From CAYOSF01 sp964406605 (GTDB taxonomy: Bacteria > Chloroflexota > Dehalococcoidia > DSTF01 > RBG-16-68-14), in assembly GCA_964406605.1 (NCBI GenBank), contig CAYOSF010000008.1, positions 124,001 through 188,000 on the forward strand: a DNA stretch of 64,000 bases, read 5' to 3'. A model generated the notes under the pieces. It made no database searches. It had not been told where the DNA came from and saw only the letters and a program-made list of their open reading frames with translations. Numbering within the stretch: the stretch's first letter is position 1; every line of letters starts with the position of its first letter. The position numbers and the translations under genes were made by a program. Below, piece by piece: positions 15,330 to 24,283 of the stretch.

Positions 15330-15932
15330 TCATCCCACCCGCGTCTGCAACTTCGACCACGACTCCTCCACGACCCGCCGCAGGTCCTCGAGGGAGCCGT
15401 CATTCTCGATCACGACGTCCGCGTAGGAGCGCCGCTTCTCGTTGGAGAGCTGCGCCCGGATACGCGTCTCGGCCTGCTCCGGCGTCAGTCCGTTGCGCTC
15501 GAACAGCCGCCGGCGGACCGTCTCCGGCGAGGCCATCACCAGCCATACCTCGTCTACCAAGGGCACCCAGTGGGCCTCGATCAGGACCGCGGCTTCCAGC
15601 ACGGCAACGGAGGCACCCTCCGCACGCAGCTCCTCCAGCCGCTCCTGCATCATCGCCCGCATGGCGGGCCAGACGATCTCCTCCAGCCGCCGGCGCGCTT
15701 CCGGGTCGCCAAAGACCTTCCCGCCCAGCGCACGGCGGTCGATTTCTCCGTCCGGCCCCACCACCTCGGGGCCGAAGGCCTCGACCACCGCCCGATACGT
15801 TTCGGTGCCCTTGCGATACGCCTCGTGGCCCACCTTGTCGGCGTCGATGATGACGGCGCCGTACTCGGCGAGCTGCTGGGAGACGAGTGATTTGCCGCCG
15901 GCGATGCCGCCGGTAAGGCCGATAGCGCGCAT
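15330..15932 (-). CDS. coaE: Dephospho-CoA kinase
   Basis: The 200-residue enzyme phosphorylates the 3'-hydroxyl of dephospho-CoA, the last step of CoA synthesis. The P-loop reads GLTGGIAGGKS at the N-terminus. DADKVGHEAYRKGTETY and VWPAMRAMMQERLEEL match the substrate domain, and LIEAHWVPLVDEVWLV the late core. ATG 15932 follows GGAGGAGGC at good distance; an upstream extension would add non-homologous sequence. It heads the minus-strand run that continues with the NorQ-like gene. Confidence 0.92.
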   Translation of the reverse strand: MRAIGLTGGIAGGKSLVSQQLAEYGAVIIDADKVGHEAYRKGTETYRAVVEAFGPEVVGPDGEIDRRALGGKVFGDPEARRRLEEIVWPAMRAMMQERLEELRAEGASVAVLEAAVLIEAHWVPLVDEVWLVMASPETVRRRLFERNGLTPEQAETRIRAQLSNEKRRSYADVVIENDGSLEDLRRVVEESWSKLQTRVG

Positions 15933-15989
15933 GCCTCCTCCGCAAACTTTCGCCGGCGCTGCCCCCAAGTGCGGCAGGCAGGCACCGGC

Positions 15990-16130
15990 GACGCGCTCAT
16001 TGTAACAGACCGCCTGGGAGGAGGCACGAGGCTCATGGGCCACAGCAAAGTGGAGACGACCTTGCAGGGTGCGGCCTACGGAGCAACCGCGCCAGCTCTT
16101 GACCAAGAGCGCCGATACGGGCCTACGGAT
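15990..16130 (+). pseudogene. Possible relic of a tyrosine-recombinase C-terminus
   Basis: In one plus frame the segment reads ...TRLMGHSKVETTLQGAAYG.... This resembles the LGHSS..TT..YAH block of phage-type integrases. Neither the upstream catalytic Arg region nor a terminal Tyr is present, so at most a fragment remains. The match is short and could be chance. Confidence 0.25.
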
Positions 16131-16233
16131 GCATCACAGAAATGCGACTGGTGCTCGGAGCGTCGCGGCAGGCTGTCTAGGTCATGTATGATGTGTACGC
16201 TTGGCAGGCGGAGAAGACAAGGAGGGCGTGGAA

Positions 16234-16848
16234 TTGCGCATACCGGCTTGGATTTCCTTCCTGCTGTTGGCGTGGGGTGCGCTATCCGCCATCGTGATCG
16301 CGTTCCTGGCTGTAGCTTTGGCCACTGGTAGAGACACCAAAGAGCGTGATGCGGAGGTCGCTGGGGCACAGGTCACGGCAACGTCAACGGCCGACGCAAC
16401 ATCGATCGCCAAAGTGCAGACAGTGGTGGCGGAAACCACAGAGCAGGCGTATGTCAATGCGCTACAAACGCTAGCGGCACCGACCGCCACTCCCAAGCCC
16501 ACAAGAACACCAAGACCGACACCCAAGCCCCACTATGACCTAAGACTGGTCTCCTTCAGTTGCACCGTCGAATATGGCTTCATCATCGTAGAGGGATTCG
16601 TAGAGAACGTTGGTGGGGCGAGGCTGGAAGACGTAGAGGCGGTAGGGATCTTTTCGGATGCGAATGGAACGCCGATCAGTTCCAGTTCCGCCTTGATTGA
16701 CTATAGGCCGTTACTGCCAGGGCAGTCGTCGCCCTACAAGGTCATGGACAGTTACAACCCGGCTATGCAGGGGTGTTCCGTGCAGTTCAAGGAATTCTGG
16801 GGGCCAGCGTACCGAACCGACTATTCGGGGACGCCACTCGGACAATGA
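16234..16848 (+). CDS. Membrane-anchored protein with Thr/Pro linker and FxLYD-like domain
   Basis: The protein starts with one membrane helix (ISFLLLAWGALSAIVIAFLAVAL), then a charged and Ala/Thr-rich stretch that may form a coiled coil, then a Pro/Thr linker (PTATPKPTRTPRPTPKP). The C-terminal 100 residues (SFSCTVEYGFIIVEGFVENVGG to the end) look like an FxLYD-type beta domain exposed outside the cell. I chose TTG 16234 because AAGGAGG (16219-16225) stands eight bases before it; GTG 16228 is too close, and TTG 16201 would put the ribosome site inside the gene. Function unknown. Confidence 0.6.
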   Translation: MRIPAWISFLLLAWGALSAIVIAFLAVALATGRDTKERDAEVAGAQVTATSTADATSIAKVQTVVAETTEQAYVNALQTLAAPTATPKPTRTPRPTPKPHYDLRLVSFSCTVEYGFIIVEGFVENVGGARLEDVEAVGIFSDANGTPISSSSALIDYRPLLPGQSSPYKVMDSYNPAMQGCSVQFKEFWGPAYRTDYSGTPLGQ

Positions 16849-17258
16849 GCCTAGCGCGCCGTGGGAAGCCGGATCGCTAGGCCTGTCAGGAGCACACTCG
16901 CAACCTCGCAGCATTTCAAACTGACCCACTGCCGGCACGAGGAACGGGCCCCTAACAATAACGGCGTGGTGCACGGAGCGGGCGATGCCTCATCGCCTCT
17001 GCGAAACGAAGCAGGGACACGAGTTTCTGCCACGCAAGAAGGTCAAGACGAAATCGCAGAAGTCTGACCCGCGCACGGTGCGATGCCGCCCAATCCACTA
17101 GGTGCATGGAGCACCCACACCGGTAACGGACTCACAGAAGGGAGGCCACGATCGATCGATCTGGACGGTGAATGGCCGCCATCGGATTGGCGAAGTATAA
17201 TGGCTCATCTGCGCGCCTTGGCACTGGCAAACACGTCGGTAAGAAGGGTGGCCTAGCG
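16849..17258. other. Non-coding stretch with a -10 box
   Basis: No gene, tRNA or strong hairpin was seen here. TATAAT at 17196-17201 is a good -10 box for the gene at 17259. Confidence 0.4.
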
Positions 17259-17783
17259 GTGGATATCCTAGCTATTGTACTTCTCCTTCTGGTGATAGGG
17301 GCGGCAATCGTGTGGGTAATCTACAATTCCCGCCCGGGGGCGTTCGCATTCGACACCGAGGTTCCGCCACAGGAAGTGATCGAGCAGGCTGTTGTCGTCT
17401 ATGCGATGGCGGGGTGGTCTACTACTTCGCGTAGCGGCAACCAGGTAACGTTCGTGCGGGAGTCACGGCCTAGTTGCTGCCTGGCCGCAGCACTGGCAGT
17501 CGTGTTCATCCTGCCCGCGCTTCTCTACATGGTTCTCTGGCGCGAGACCGACACGGCCTCGGTCACTGTGTTCCCTGACGAGGTAGTTGTGACATGGAAT
17601 CGAAGATCGTCGGGACACTTGGTGGCACGAGATGTGGTCGATGCGGTGGCCAGACTTGAGTCGAGCCGAAGCCGGAAGGACTCAGGGCGGACGTTGCCGG
17701 CTCGAGAAGCCTGCCCCAAGTGCGGTGCAATGGTGCCGGAGTCGAACAAGTACTGCGGCGAGTGCGGCGAAAGGGTGGGGTAG
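17259..17783 (+). CDS. Two-helix membrane protein with C-terminal zinc ribbon
   Basis: The 174-residue product has a first membrane helix right at the start (DILAIVLLLLVIGAAIVWVI) and a second near CCLAAALAVVFILPALLYMVL. A small beta-rich segment lies between and after them, and a C-terminal zinc ribbon reads CPKCGAMV...KYCGECGE. I chose GTG 17259 because AGGGTGG stands seven bases before it and a TATAAT at 17196 lies inside the longer alternative beginning at ATG 17172. Zinc-ribbon membrane proteins of this kind are widespread and uncharacterised. Confidence 0.55.
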   Translation: MDILAIVLLLLVIGAAIVWVIYNSRPGAFAFDTEVPPQEVIEQAVVVYAMAGWSTTSRSGNQVTFVRESRPSCCLAAALAVVFILPALLYMVLWRETDTASVTVFPDEVVVTWNRRSSGHLVARDVVDAVARLESSRSRKDSGRTLPAREACPKCGAMVPESNKYCGECGERVG

Positions 17784-17883
17784 GGAACGCCGCTTGAGCG
17801 CGGGGCCAGACTGAAGGATCCTTACCCAGGCACGCGTCGCATGCGGCTCGCCCTTGGCGACGCCTGGCCAATTGAACACTCCC

Positions 17884-18249
17884 CTAGTCGTCGTCCAGCG
17901 GTCGGTACTGGGCGTCAATGGACCGGTCGTCGTCGCCGTCGTCCCGGGGTGGGGGCGGGCGCCGTCCCCTGCTCCAGATGAAGCGCAGAGGCCCCGCTGT
18001 GCGACGTCCACGCCAGAAGAAGGGCAAGACGACGGGAATGAGCAGTACCGCGGGAAAGAGCCGCCAGAGCACCAGCGCGGCCAGGGGCAGGAGGATAAGC
18101 AGCCCCACGGGGCTTGGGTACCAGCGCCAGCCCGCGAGGTTGCGCAGGCCGCCGGGGCCGGCGACACGACGGGCCAGCAGCACAACGCCTGTCAACAGCC
18201 CAAGCAACAGCAGGCCGGCAGCGATGGTGATAGTGAGCGCGTAGATCAT
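17884..18249 (-). CDS. Small hypothetical membrane protein
   Basis: The 121-residue product has two or three membrane helices (ALTITIAAGLLLLGLLTGVVLL, and PVGLLILLPLAALVLW running into FPAVLLIPVVLPFFW). The C-terminal tail is Arg/Pro/Asp-rich (RPPPPRDDGDDD). No family is recognised. It is convergent with the zinc-ribbon gene and divergent from the polyferredoxin gene. Confidence 0.55.
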   Translation of the reverse strand: MIYALTITIAAGLLLLGLLTGVVLLARRVAGPGGLRNLAGWRWYPSPVGLLILLPLAALVLWRLFPAVLLIPVVLPFFWRGRRTAGPLRFIWSRGRRPPPPRDDGDDDRSIDAQYRPLDDD

Positions 18250-18432
18250 GGTCCCGACACTGAGATCATACCACCCGCCGAGGCGGCTAAGGATGTAGGG
18301 CGAGGGCTTCGCTCAGATCCCGGCCGGACGTTCGGCGACGCCAGCCTTGGGCTCGTCGGGGCCGTAACATTCTTGCAACACGCTCTCCGCCCCACCGCGG
18401 GTAGGATGGACATAGCGGCAGATTAAGCCAAG

Positions 18433-19914
18433 ATGAATACTAAGCCAAGGAGGGAGATGAAGCGGTTCCAGGGGTGGCGTCGAGTGCGTCAGGCGGTGCA
18501 GATAACGGCGTTACTGCTCTTCCTGTATCTGCTTCTAGGTACGTCGGGGGACGGCGGCACCTTCCTGCCCCACGACCTCTACTTCCGGCTCGACCCGCTG
18601 GCGGGGATCTCGGCCATGCTGTCCAGCCGGAGATGGATCGCTCCGCTGGCGTTGGGCCTTGCCACGCTCCTGCTTGCGCTGGCGGTAGGGCGTGCCTGGT
18701 GCGGCTGGATATGTCCGCTGGGCACGCTCATCGATTGGACGCCGGCGCGGCGTCCTCGCTGGAAGAGGCCGGACATCCCCTCCTACTGGCGCCAGGGCAA
18801 GTACTTCCTGTTCTTCACTGTCCTGCTTGCCGCTCTGGCGGGCGGCCTGACGTTGCTCGTCCTGGACCCGATCACCATCGTGTTCAGAACCGTGGCGGGG
18901 GTGGTGCTACCGGCCTTGGGCGTTGGGCCGGAAGCTCAAGGCTCCGTGCCGGCCGAGCAGGACTTCTTCCTGCCGAATCTGCTCATGGCCGTCTTGCTCG
19001 CTGCCGTCCTGGCTCTCAACGTCGTCCGGCCGCGCTTCTGGTGCCGCTTTCTCTGCCCTCTGGGCGGCCTGCTTGGGCTCGTATCCAACGTCGCTCAGAT
19101 TCGGCACAAGGTGGACGAGGGGAAGTGCCAGCCCTGCCGTCTGTGCACCTTGAGTTGTCCGACAGGCGCCGTTGACCCGGACGCGGGCTTCGCGGCCAGC
19201 GCCGCCGAGTGCACGACGTGCCTGAATTGCGTGGATGCGTGTCCCAGGGGAGCGATCTCCTTCAGCGGGCGGTGGGGGCTGCCCGTCCTTGCACCGCAGG
19301 ACCTATCACGCCGTAGCTTCGTGTACTCGCTGGGGGCGGGCGCGATCGGCGCTGCGCTCCTGTGGACCCTCCCCGCGCTGAACAAGAAGAACGCACAGGT
19401 CATCAGGCCGCCCGGCACCGACGAGGATCGCCTTTCAGACCAGTGCATCCGCTGTGGCGAATGTGTCAGAGTCTGCCCGACAGGCGGCCTCCAGCCGACC
19501 TACTCCTCCGCTCTTTGGGACGTGCTGTGGACGCCGGCACTCCAGCCGCGCCGCGGCTACTGCGACTATTCGTGCAACTCCTGCGGCCAGGTCTGCCCCA
19601 CCGGGGCGATCCGCGGGTTGTCGCTGGAGGAGAAGCAGCGCACCGTGATCGGCGTGGCCGTGTTCGACGAGGAGCGCTGTTTGGCTTGGGCCGGGGGCCG
19701 TGGGGATCATTGCGATCTCGATTGCGCGAAAGCCTGTCCCGTGCCCGAAGGGGCGATTCGCACGTCGGCGGAGGGCGGGAGAGGCTTCGGCCGCGGCGGT
19801 GGGAGGGGGGAACCTATCGTGGTGTCTGACCTGTGTACGGGCTGCGGCATCTGCGAGTACGTGTGCCGCGTCGAGGGTGAGGTGGCGATCCGAGTCCTAC
19901 CGGTGCCCGGCTGA
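18433..19914 (+). CDS. NapH/MauN-like membrane polyferredoxin
   Basis: The 493-residue protein has an N-terminal membrane part with the two NapH-type CxxxCP motifs (CGWICPLGTL and CRFLCPLGGLLG). A series of 4Fe-4S motifs follows: CQPCRLCTLSCPTGAV, CTTCLNCVDACPRGAI, CIRCGECVRVCPTGGL, CDYSCNSCGQVCP and CTGCGICEYVC. A Tat-like sequence lies inside the protein between the second and third clusters (DLSRRSFVYSLGAGAIGAAL), so the second half looks like a fused MauM/NapG-type ferredoxin on the outer face. Such proteins move electrons between quinols and periplasmic or external enzymes. The client enzyme is not next to it. Confidence 0.8.
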   Translation: MNTKPRREMKRFQGWRRVRQAVQITALLLFLYLLLGTSGDGGTFLPHDLYFRLDPLAGISAMLSSRRWIAPLALGLATLLLALAVGRAWCGWICPLGTLIDWTPARRPRWKRPDIPSYWRQGKYFLFFTVLLAALAGGLTLLVLDPITIVFRTVAGVVLPALGVGPEAQGSVPAEQDFFLPNLLMAVLLAAVLALNVVRPRFWCRFLCPLGGLLGLVSNVAQIRHKVDEGKCQPCRLCTLSCPTGAVDPDAGFAASAAECTTCLNCVDACPRGAISFSGRWGLPVLAPQDLSRRSFVYSLGAGAIGAALLWTLPALNKKNAQVIRPPGTDEDRLSDQCIRCGECVRVCPTGGLQPTYSSALWDVLWTPALQPRRGYCDYSCNSCGQVCPTGAIRGLSLEEKQRTVIGVAVFDEERCLAWAGGRGDHCDLDCAKACPVPEGAIRTSAEGGRGFGRGGGRGEPIVVSDLCTGCGICEYVCRVEGEVAIRVLPVPG

Positions 19915-19999
19915 CCGCCGGACACCCGGGCACCGCACGAATGCTGTAGCCTGGGGTCGGTAGGCTTCGTGATCAGCACGCGCAACGGAGGTGAGTCAA

Positions 20000-20857
20000 G
20001 TGGCATCGCTCCTGGACCTGGTTCGGAGGCCGGCTCCCGCGCCGTGGCGGGACGGCGAGAAGATCCCGTGGCACGATCCCGCCTTCAGCGAGAGGATGCT
20101 CATCGAGCATTTGACGCAACGCCACGACCGCGCCAGCAGGCGCTTCAAGATCATTGACGTCCACGTGGAGTGGATTCACCGGCGCGTCCTGGAAGGAAGG
20201 CCGGCGCGGGTGCTCGATCTTGGATGCGGACCCGGCCTCTACACGAGCCGCCTGGCCCGCCTGGGGCACGAATGCGTAGGCATCGACTTCTCACCCGCAT
20301 CGATAGCGTACGCCGTCGATTGCGCTCAAAGAGAGAGCCTGGCGTGCGAATACCGCGAGGAGGATATCCGGCGGGCGGACTACGGCACCGGGTTCGATCT
20401 GGTTATGCTCATCAACGGCGAACTCAACGTATTCCGGCCGGAGGACGCGAAGACGATCCTGCGGATGGCGCACGATGCGCTGGCCGACGGTGGGACGCTC
20501 TTGCTCGAACCGCACATGTTCGATGCGGTACGGGGTTCCGGCGTACCGTCGTCATCGTGGTACTCGGCTGAGCGGGGCCTGTTCTCGGACGAGCCGCATC
20601 TCTGCCTCCAGGAGCGCTCGTGGGACGCTGCCACGAACACCGCCACGGACCGTTACTTCATCGTCGACGCGGCGACCGGCGAGGTCAGCCTCTACGCGGG
20701 GACGACGCAGGCCTACTCGGATGACGAGTACCGCTTGCTCATGGCTGAGTGCGGGTTCGGGAACGTCGAGTTCTATCCCTCGCTGACCGGAGACACAGAC
20801 GGACCACAGGACGACCTGATGGTGATAGTGGCGCGGAAAGGCACACCGTCAAGGTAG
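20000..20857 (+). CDS. Class I SAM-dependent methyltransferase
   Basis: The 285-residue protein has a clear SAM-binding core: VLDLGCGPGLYTSRLARLG (motif I), VGIDFSPASI (motif II acidic residue), and LALADGGTLLLE-like motif III (ALADGGTLLLEPHMF). The N-terminal 65 residues may cap the active site. The substrate cannot be predicted. I chose GTG 20000 because GGAGG (19987-19991) stands eight bases before it; a GTG at 19991 overlaps the ribosome site. It lies between two redox genes but shows no sign of a quinone methylase. Confidence 0.8.
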   Translation: MASLLDLVRRPAPAPWRDGEKIPWHDPAFSERMLIEHLTQRHDRASRRFKIIDVHVEWIHRRVLEGRPARVLDLGCGPGLYTSRLARLGHECVGIDFSPASIAYAVDCAQRESLACEYREEDIRRADYGTGFDLVMLINGELNVFRPEDAKTILRMAHDALADGGTLLLEPHMFDAVRGSGVPSSSWYSAERGLFSDEPHLCLQERSWDAATNTATDRYFIVDAATGEVSLYAGTTQAYSDDEYRLLMAECGFGNVEFYPSLTGDTDGPQDDLMVIVARKGTPSR

Positions 20858-20920
20858 GCGGCCCGGTCAGAACGTCCCGCCGCCCGAGTCCGGCACCCCT
20901 TGCTGAGGCCGGCCGCCGTA

Positions 20921-22285
20921 TCAGGTGAGGATCGCCGGCGGGGAATCCGTGACGCGATCCGTTACCACCGAGACCATGTACCCGGCGAAGAGCAGCAGGC
21001 CGACCAGGAGATGGAGCTGCACGTTCTGGCCCATGGCGGGCATGAGGGCGTACGGGTTGTCGTACTGCGCGCGGATGCCCTGATATACCTTCAGCGCGAG
21101 CGGGATCGCCAGCAGAGCGATCAGCGTTGGGCGCGCCATGACGCCCAAAGAGGCCGCGATCGCCACGGCGACGAAGGCGCCGCCCACGGCGAAAAGGAAC
21201 CCCTGCGTGACCACGAACTGGCTGAAGCGAACCGGGAGCGTGCGCTTCCCCACCGCGGCGTCGCTGCTTCGATCTGGGATCTCGTTGACGTACAGGACCA
21301 TTGCGATCAGTATCGCGACGGGGATCGACGCGACAAACGGCTCCACCGTGAGGCTCTGCGTCTGCACCACGTAGGCGCCGAGCACCATGACGGGCCCGAA
21401 GCCCAGGGCGACCGTCAGCTCGCCGAGACCGCGGTGGACGAGGCGGAACGGCGGGGCCGTGTAGACGATGCTGATCACCACGCCCACTATGCCGATGATC
21501 AGGAGCTCGGTGGAGGCGCGGGTAACTACCAGATAGAGCCCCAGGCCGATGCCGACGGCGTATGCGGCGGCCGAGATCGCGATCATCCGAGGCAGCGTGA
21601 CCAGGCCGTACTGGATGACACGCGATCCGCCGCTGTACTGGGTCGGGGTGACGTTGGCCTCGTCGGCGCCGGAGAGCGCATCGAAGACGTCGTTCGCCAC
21701 GTTCAGGCCGATGTGGATCGCCGCCGCCGCGATCATCGTGGCAATGGCGAGCCACCAGCTAAAGAAACCGTCATTGGCCGCGATGCCGATGCCCAGGAGA
21801 ACCGGGACGATGGTCGCCGTGAGGAACGGGAGGCGCGTGGCGAGGAAGAAGGTCCACAACGGGGGAAGACGCGGCTTCACCGCGGCGTCGCGCTCTCGCG
21901 ACAGTCGAGCCATGTAGCGCCTGGCCTGGGCGTTGGACCGTTCCGAGTATTCGAAGAAGGGCGTCTCGGCCTCATCCCATCCCCAGGCGCGCTCCGGCCG
22001 CATGACCATCTCGTCGCCCTCGGGAGAGAGGCGACCCCAGAGCGACAGGTAGCGGCGCTCGTCGTAGCCGACACCGGGCTGCGGCTGGATGTGGCTGGCG
22101 GTGAGATTCACTTCGCGGTCTGCCGGCAGCGATACGCCCGTCCGCCCGATGCGGACCTCGCCGCGGGCCGCGTCGGTACGGAATTGAGCGGGGGTCTGCA
22201 TGGGATAACCGTCGTCGCCGATCCAGGAGACAGTCAGGTGTGGGTAGTCGTCGAGTTTGGCGAAGAGCTCGCTGTCGATATTCAT
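20921..22285 (-). CDS. Fusion of a PPOX-like flavin-fold domain and a UbiA prenyltransferase (MenA-like)
   Basis: The 454-residue protein has two parts. Residues 1 to about 130 resemble the pyridoxamine-phosphate-oxidase split barrel (LFAKLDDYPHLTVSWIGDDG, RYLSLWGRLSPEGDEM). Residues from about 165 are a UbiA-type membrane prenyltransferase. It has the first Asp-rich motif NVANDVFDALSGAD, the following YSGGSRVIQYG and the second motif NEIPDRSSDAAVGKRTL, which are closest to MenA (1,4-dihydroxy-2-naphthoate prenyltransferase, menaquinone synthesis). About eight membrane helices follow. The start ATG 22285 overlaps the stop of the next PPOX gene (ATGA), so the two are translationally coupled. 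The fusion itself is not one I know. Confidence 0.8.
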   Translation of the reverse strand: MNIDSELFAKLDDYPHLTVSWIGDDGYPMQTPAQFRTDAARGEVRIGRTGVSLPADREVNLTASHIQPQPGVGYDERRYLSLWGRLSPEGDEMVMRPERAWGWDEAETPFFEYSERSNAQARRYMARLSRERDAAVKPRLPPLWTFFLATRLPFLTATIVPVLLGIGIAANDGFFSWWLAIATMIAAAAIHIGLNVANDVFDALSGADEANVTPTQYSGGSRVIQYGLVTLPRMIAISAAAYAVGIGLGLYLVVTRASTELLIIGIVGVVISIVYTAPPFRLVHRGLGELTVALGFGPVMVLGAYVVQTQSLTVEPFVASIPVAILIAMVLYVNEIPDRSSDAAVGKRTLPVRFSQFVVTQGFLFAVGGAFVAVAIAASLGVMARPTLIALLAIPLALKVYQGIRAQYDNPYALMPAMGQNVQLHLLVGLLLFAGYMVSVVTDRVTDSPPAILT

Positions 22286-22761
22286 CGGACCTCCGGAGCG
22301 ACTGCCTGTTGGGGCTCGTTCTGAACGTCGCCCTCCTCCCACCATGTGAGCCGGCGGGGAGTGATCTCGATAAGCGAGCGCTCGAAGAAGAGCGGCAGGG
22401 CGATGCGCTTGCCGAGAAAGAAGTCGATGCTCGGCTCCTTCTCGCGCCACAGCGGAAGGACCTGGGTCCAGGTCTCGTGCGGGTCGTCCTCGATCACTCT
22501 GGCATCGCCCTGGACCGTGCAGCGGGTGGTGAGGCCGCCGCAGGCGACCGGATCGGTGATCGCGACGCTCACCTTGCCGTTGCGCTTAATATGCTCCAGC
22601 TTCTTCGAGAAGAGGACGCTGGAGGTCATGTAGATGCGGTCGCCGTCCCACAGAGGAATGAGCGGGTGCGTGACCGGCTGACCCCTGGCTCCGATCACGG
22701 TCAGTTCGCTCACAAGCGCCGCTCTGAGTAGCTCGTCGACGGGTGGCGGTATCCAGCTCAT
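22282..22761 (-). CDS. Pyridoxamine 5'-phosphate oxidase-family protein
   Basis: The 159-residue product has the flavin/F420-binding split-barrel fold of the PPOX superfamily: ELTVIGARGQPVTHPLIPLW, IYMTSSVLFSKKLEHIKRNG and VSVAITDPVACGGLTTRCTV. The 'K..ik.ng.v.l' pattern is typical of proteins binding FMN, F420 or heme. ATG 22761 has GGAGG seven bases upstream. Its stop overlaps the start of the PPOX-UbiA fusion, which implies a joint role, perhaps a flavin-dependent step on the quinone; this is inference. Confidence 0.75.
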   Translation of the reverse strand: MSWIPPPVDELLRAALVSELTVIGARGQPVTHPLIPLWDGDRIYMTSSVLFSKKLEHIKRNGKVSVAITDPVACGGLTTRCTVQGDARVIEDDPHETWTQVLPLWREKEPSIDFFLGKRIALPLFFERSLIEITPRRLTWWEEGDVQNEPQQAVAPEVR

Positions 22762-22949
22762 GTTCTCGCCTCCACACAATGCGATGCGCTTACCCATTGT
22801 GGTCGATGGCGGACTTGAAATCCAGAAACCGGATCGGCCCCGATGGTCGCGCGAGTGCCCGGCCCAGGGCGCTGCTCCACCCCGGATAGAAGCTGCGCCA
22901 TTCTTGGACGCGGGTTTGCGGTCGCTGCGCGCGGCCGCGTCGTGGTCGT

Positions 22950-23552
22950 CTAGGAGTAGCGCTCCTCTTTCCACGGGTCGCCGCGGATGTGATAGCCGTA
23001 CATCTCCCAGAAGCCGGGGTGCTCGTCGGCCATGAACTGCAGGCCGCGCACCCATTTGGCGCTCTTCCAGAAGTACAGATGTGGGATCACGAGCCGCAGC
23101 GGGCCGCCGTGCTCCGGCGTGAGCGGCTCGCCGTTGTGGCTGCGGGCCAGCATCACACCATCCTCCATCAGATCCTGGAGGGAAACGTTGGTGGTGTAGC
23201 CGCCGTACGAGTGGACCATCACGTGGCGCGCCTCAGGCTTCGGCCGGACGTGTTCCATCAGGTCCCGAAACGAGACGCCTTCCCACTCGTTGTCCAGCCT
23301 GCTCCAGCCGGTAACGCAGTGGATGTCGGCCACCGAGGTGGTCCGGGGGAGCGCCAGCAGTTCCTCCCACGTAAGGGTGAGTTCTTCTTCCACCGCACCC
23401 ACGATGGCGAGCCGCCATTCCTTCAGGTCGATGTGCGGCGTCATGCCTTGGGTCAGGACGGGGAAGCGCTCGGTCAGCCTCTGGCCGGGAGGCACGCGGT
23501 CGCCATGGAGCTCGCGCTCGCGGTCAGATCGGCGAAGGATGTTGAGGGCCAT
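22950..23552 (-). CDS. Sulfite-oxidase-like molybdopterin oxidoreductase
   Basis: The 200-residue protein is a short, cytosolic form of the sulfite oxidase / YedY molybdopterin domain. It has the likely Mo-binding cysteine in DIHCVTGWSRLDNEWEGV and the downstream PEHGGPLRLVIPHLYFWKSAKWV. No heme domain, dimerisation domain or signal peptide is present, in contrast to true sulfite oxidases. Small proteins of this group are common in Chloroflexota and Actinobacteria, with unknown substrates. Confidence 0.85.
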   Translation of the reverse strand: MALNILRRSDRERELHGDRVPPGQRLTERFPVLTQGMTPHIDLKEWRLAIVGAVEEELTLTWEELLALPRTTSVADIHCVTGWSRLDNEWEGVSFRDLMEHVRPKPEARHVMVHSYGGYTTNVSLQDLMEDGVMLARSHNGEPLTPEHGGPLRLVIPHLYFWKSAKWVRGLQFMADEHPGFWEMYGYHIRGDPWKEERYS

Positions 23553-23726
23553 TACTGTCCTTTCAAGCTTTCTGGGCCTGTCTACTCATCATATGGAGGG
23601 GCGACGAAGGGAATCAAGCGAGCTTGGCCCAGGCTTGGTGGGGCGGGGTAGCCGACGCAGCGCGTCCACGAGCCTTTCCCAACTGTGCGGTTTCGCTATC
23701 ATGCTATCTGCGGAGAGGAACCTCGC

Positions 23727-24218
23727 GTGCCGTATACGATCATCGATACCTGCATCGGCTGCACGGCCTGCACGAAACGCTGCCCGACGGAAGCGATCTC
23801 CGGCGTGCGGAACGAGATCCATGTTATCGACGCCGACCTGTGCATCGAGTGCGGCGCCTGCGGTGTCGTCTGTCCGCCGGAGTCGATCCTGGACGAGGTG
23901 GGCGACCTCTGCCGGCACTTCCCGCGCAAGGAGTGGCCGAAGGCCATCGTCATAGAGGACAACTGCATCGGCAGCGGGTGCGAGCTGTGCATCCAGATCT
24001 GTCCTTTCGACGCCTTGTCGCTGGGGGATACGAAGCGACAGGTGAACGACTACTTCGGCGTGGCGGTGCTCAACGAGAGGCGCTGCACGGGCTGCCGGCT
24101 GTGTGAGGACTCCTGCGGCTGGGGCGCCATCTTCATCGACCCACCGCGGGAGCTGCTCAAAAAGGACGCTTGGGTGAGTGAGGCGGCCGCGGAGCCGGCG
24201 GAGGTACCCGCAGGCTAG
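23727..24218 (+). CDS. Multi-cluster 4Fe-4S ferredoxin-like protein
   Basis: The 163-residue protein has two classical clusters at its N-terminus (CIGCTACTKRCPTEAI and CIECGACGVVCPPESI). It then has a second pair in a less regular pattern (CIGSGCELCIQICPFDAL and CTGCRLCEDSCGWGAI). The N-terminus resembles simple 2[4Fe-4S] ferredoxins, while the extension suggests a subunit that relays electrons within a complex. I chose GTG 23727 because GAGAGGAA stands about seven bases before it and the family starts right at PYTIID. No enzyme subunit adjoins it. Confidence 0.8.
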   Translation: MPYTIIDTCIGCTACTKRCPTEAISGVRNEIHVIDADLCIECGACGVVCPPESILDEVGDLCRHFPRKEWPKAIVIEDNCIGSGCELCIQICPFDALSLGDTKRQVNDYFGVAVLNERRCTGCRLCEDSCGWGAIFIDPPRELLKKDAWVSEAAAEPAEVPAG

Positions 24219-24271
24219 CTTCCGAGCGAGTAATCCTCACGGACTCCTGTGCACCGCCACGGGGGTTTTGC

Positions 24272-24277
24272 TATCTT
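24272..24277 (+). promoter_or_regulatory. -10 box of a probable leaderless promoter for dut
   Basis: TATCTT is six bases before the GTG start of the dUTPase gene, so the transcript would begin at or next to the start codon. Confidence 0.4.
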
Positions 24278-24283
24278 CCCAGC

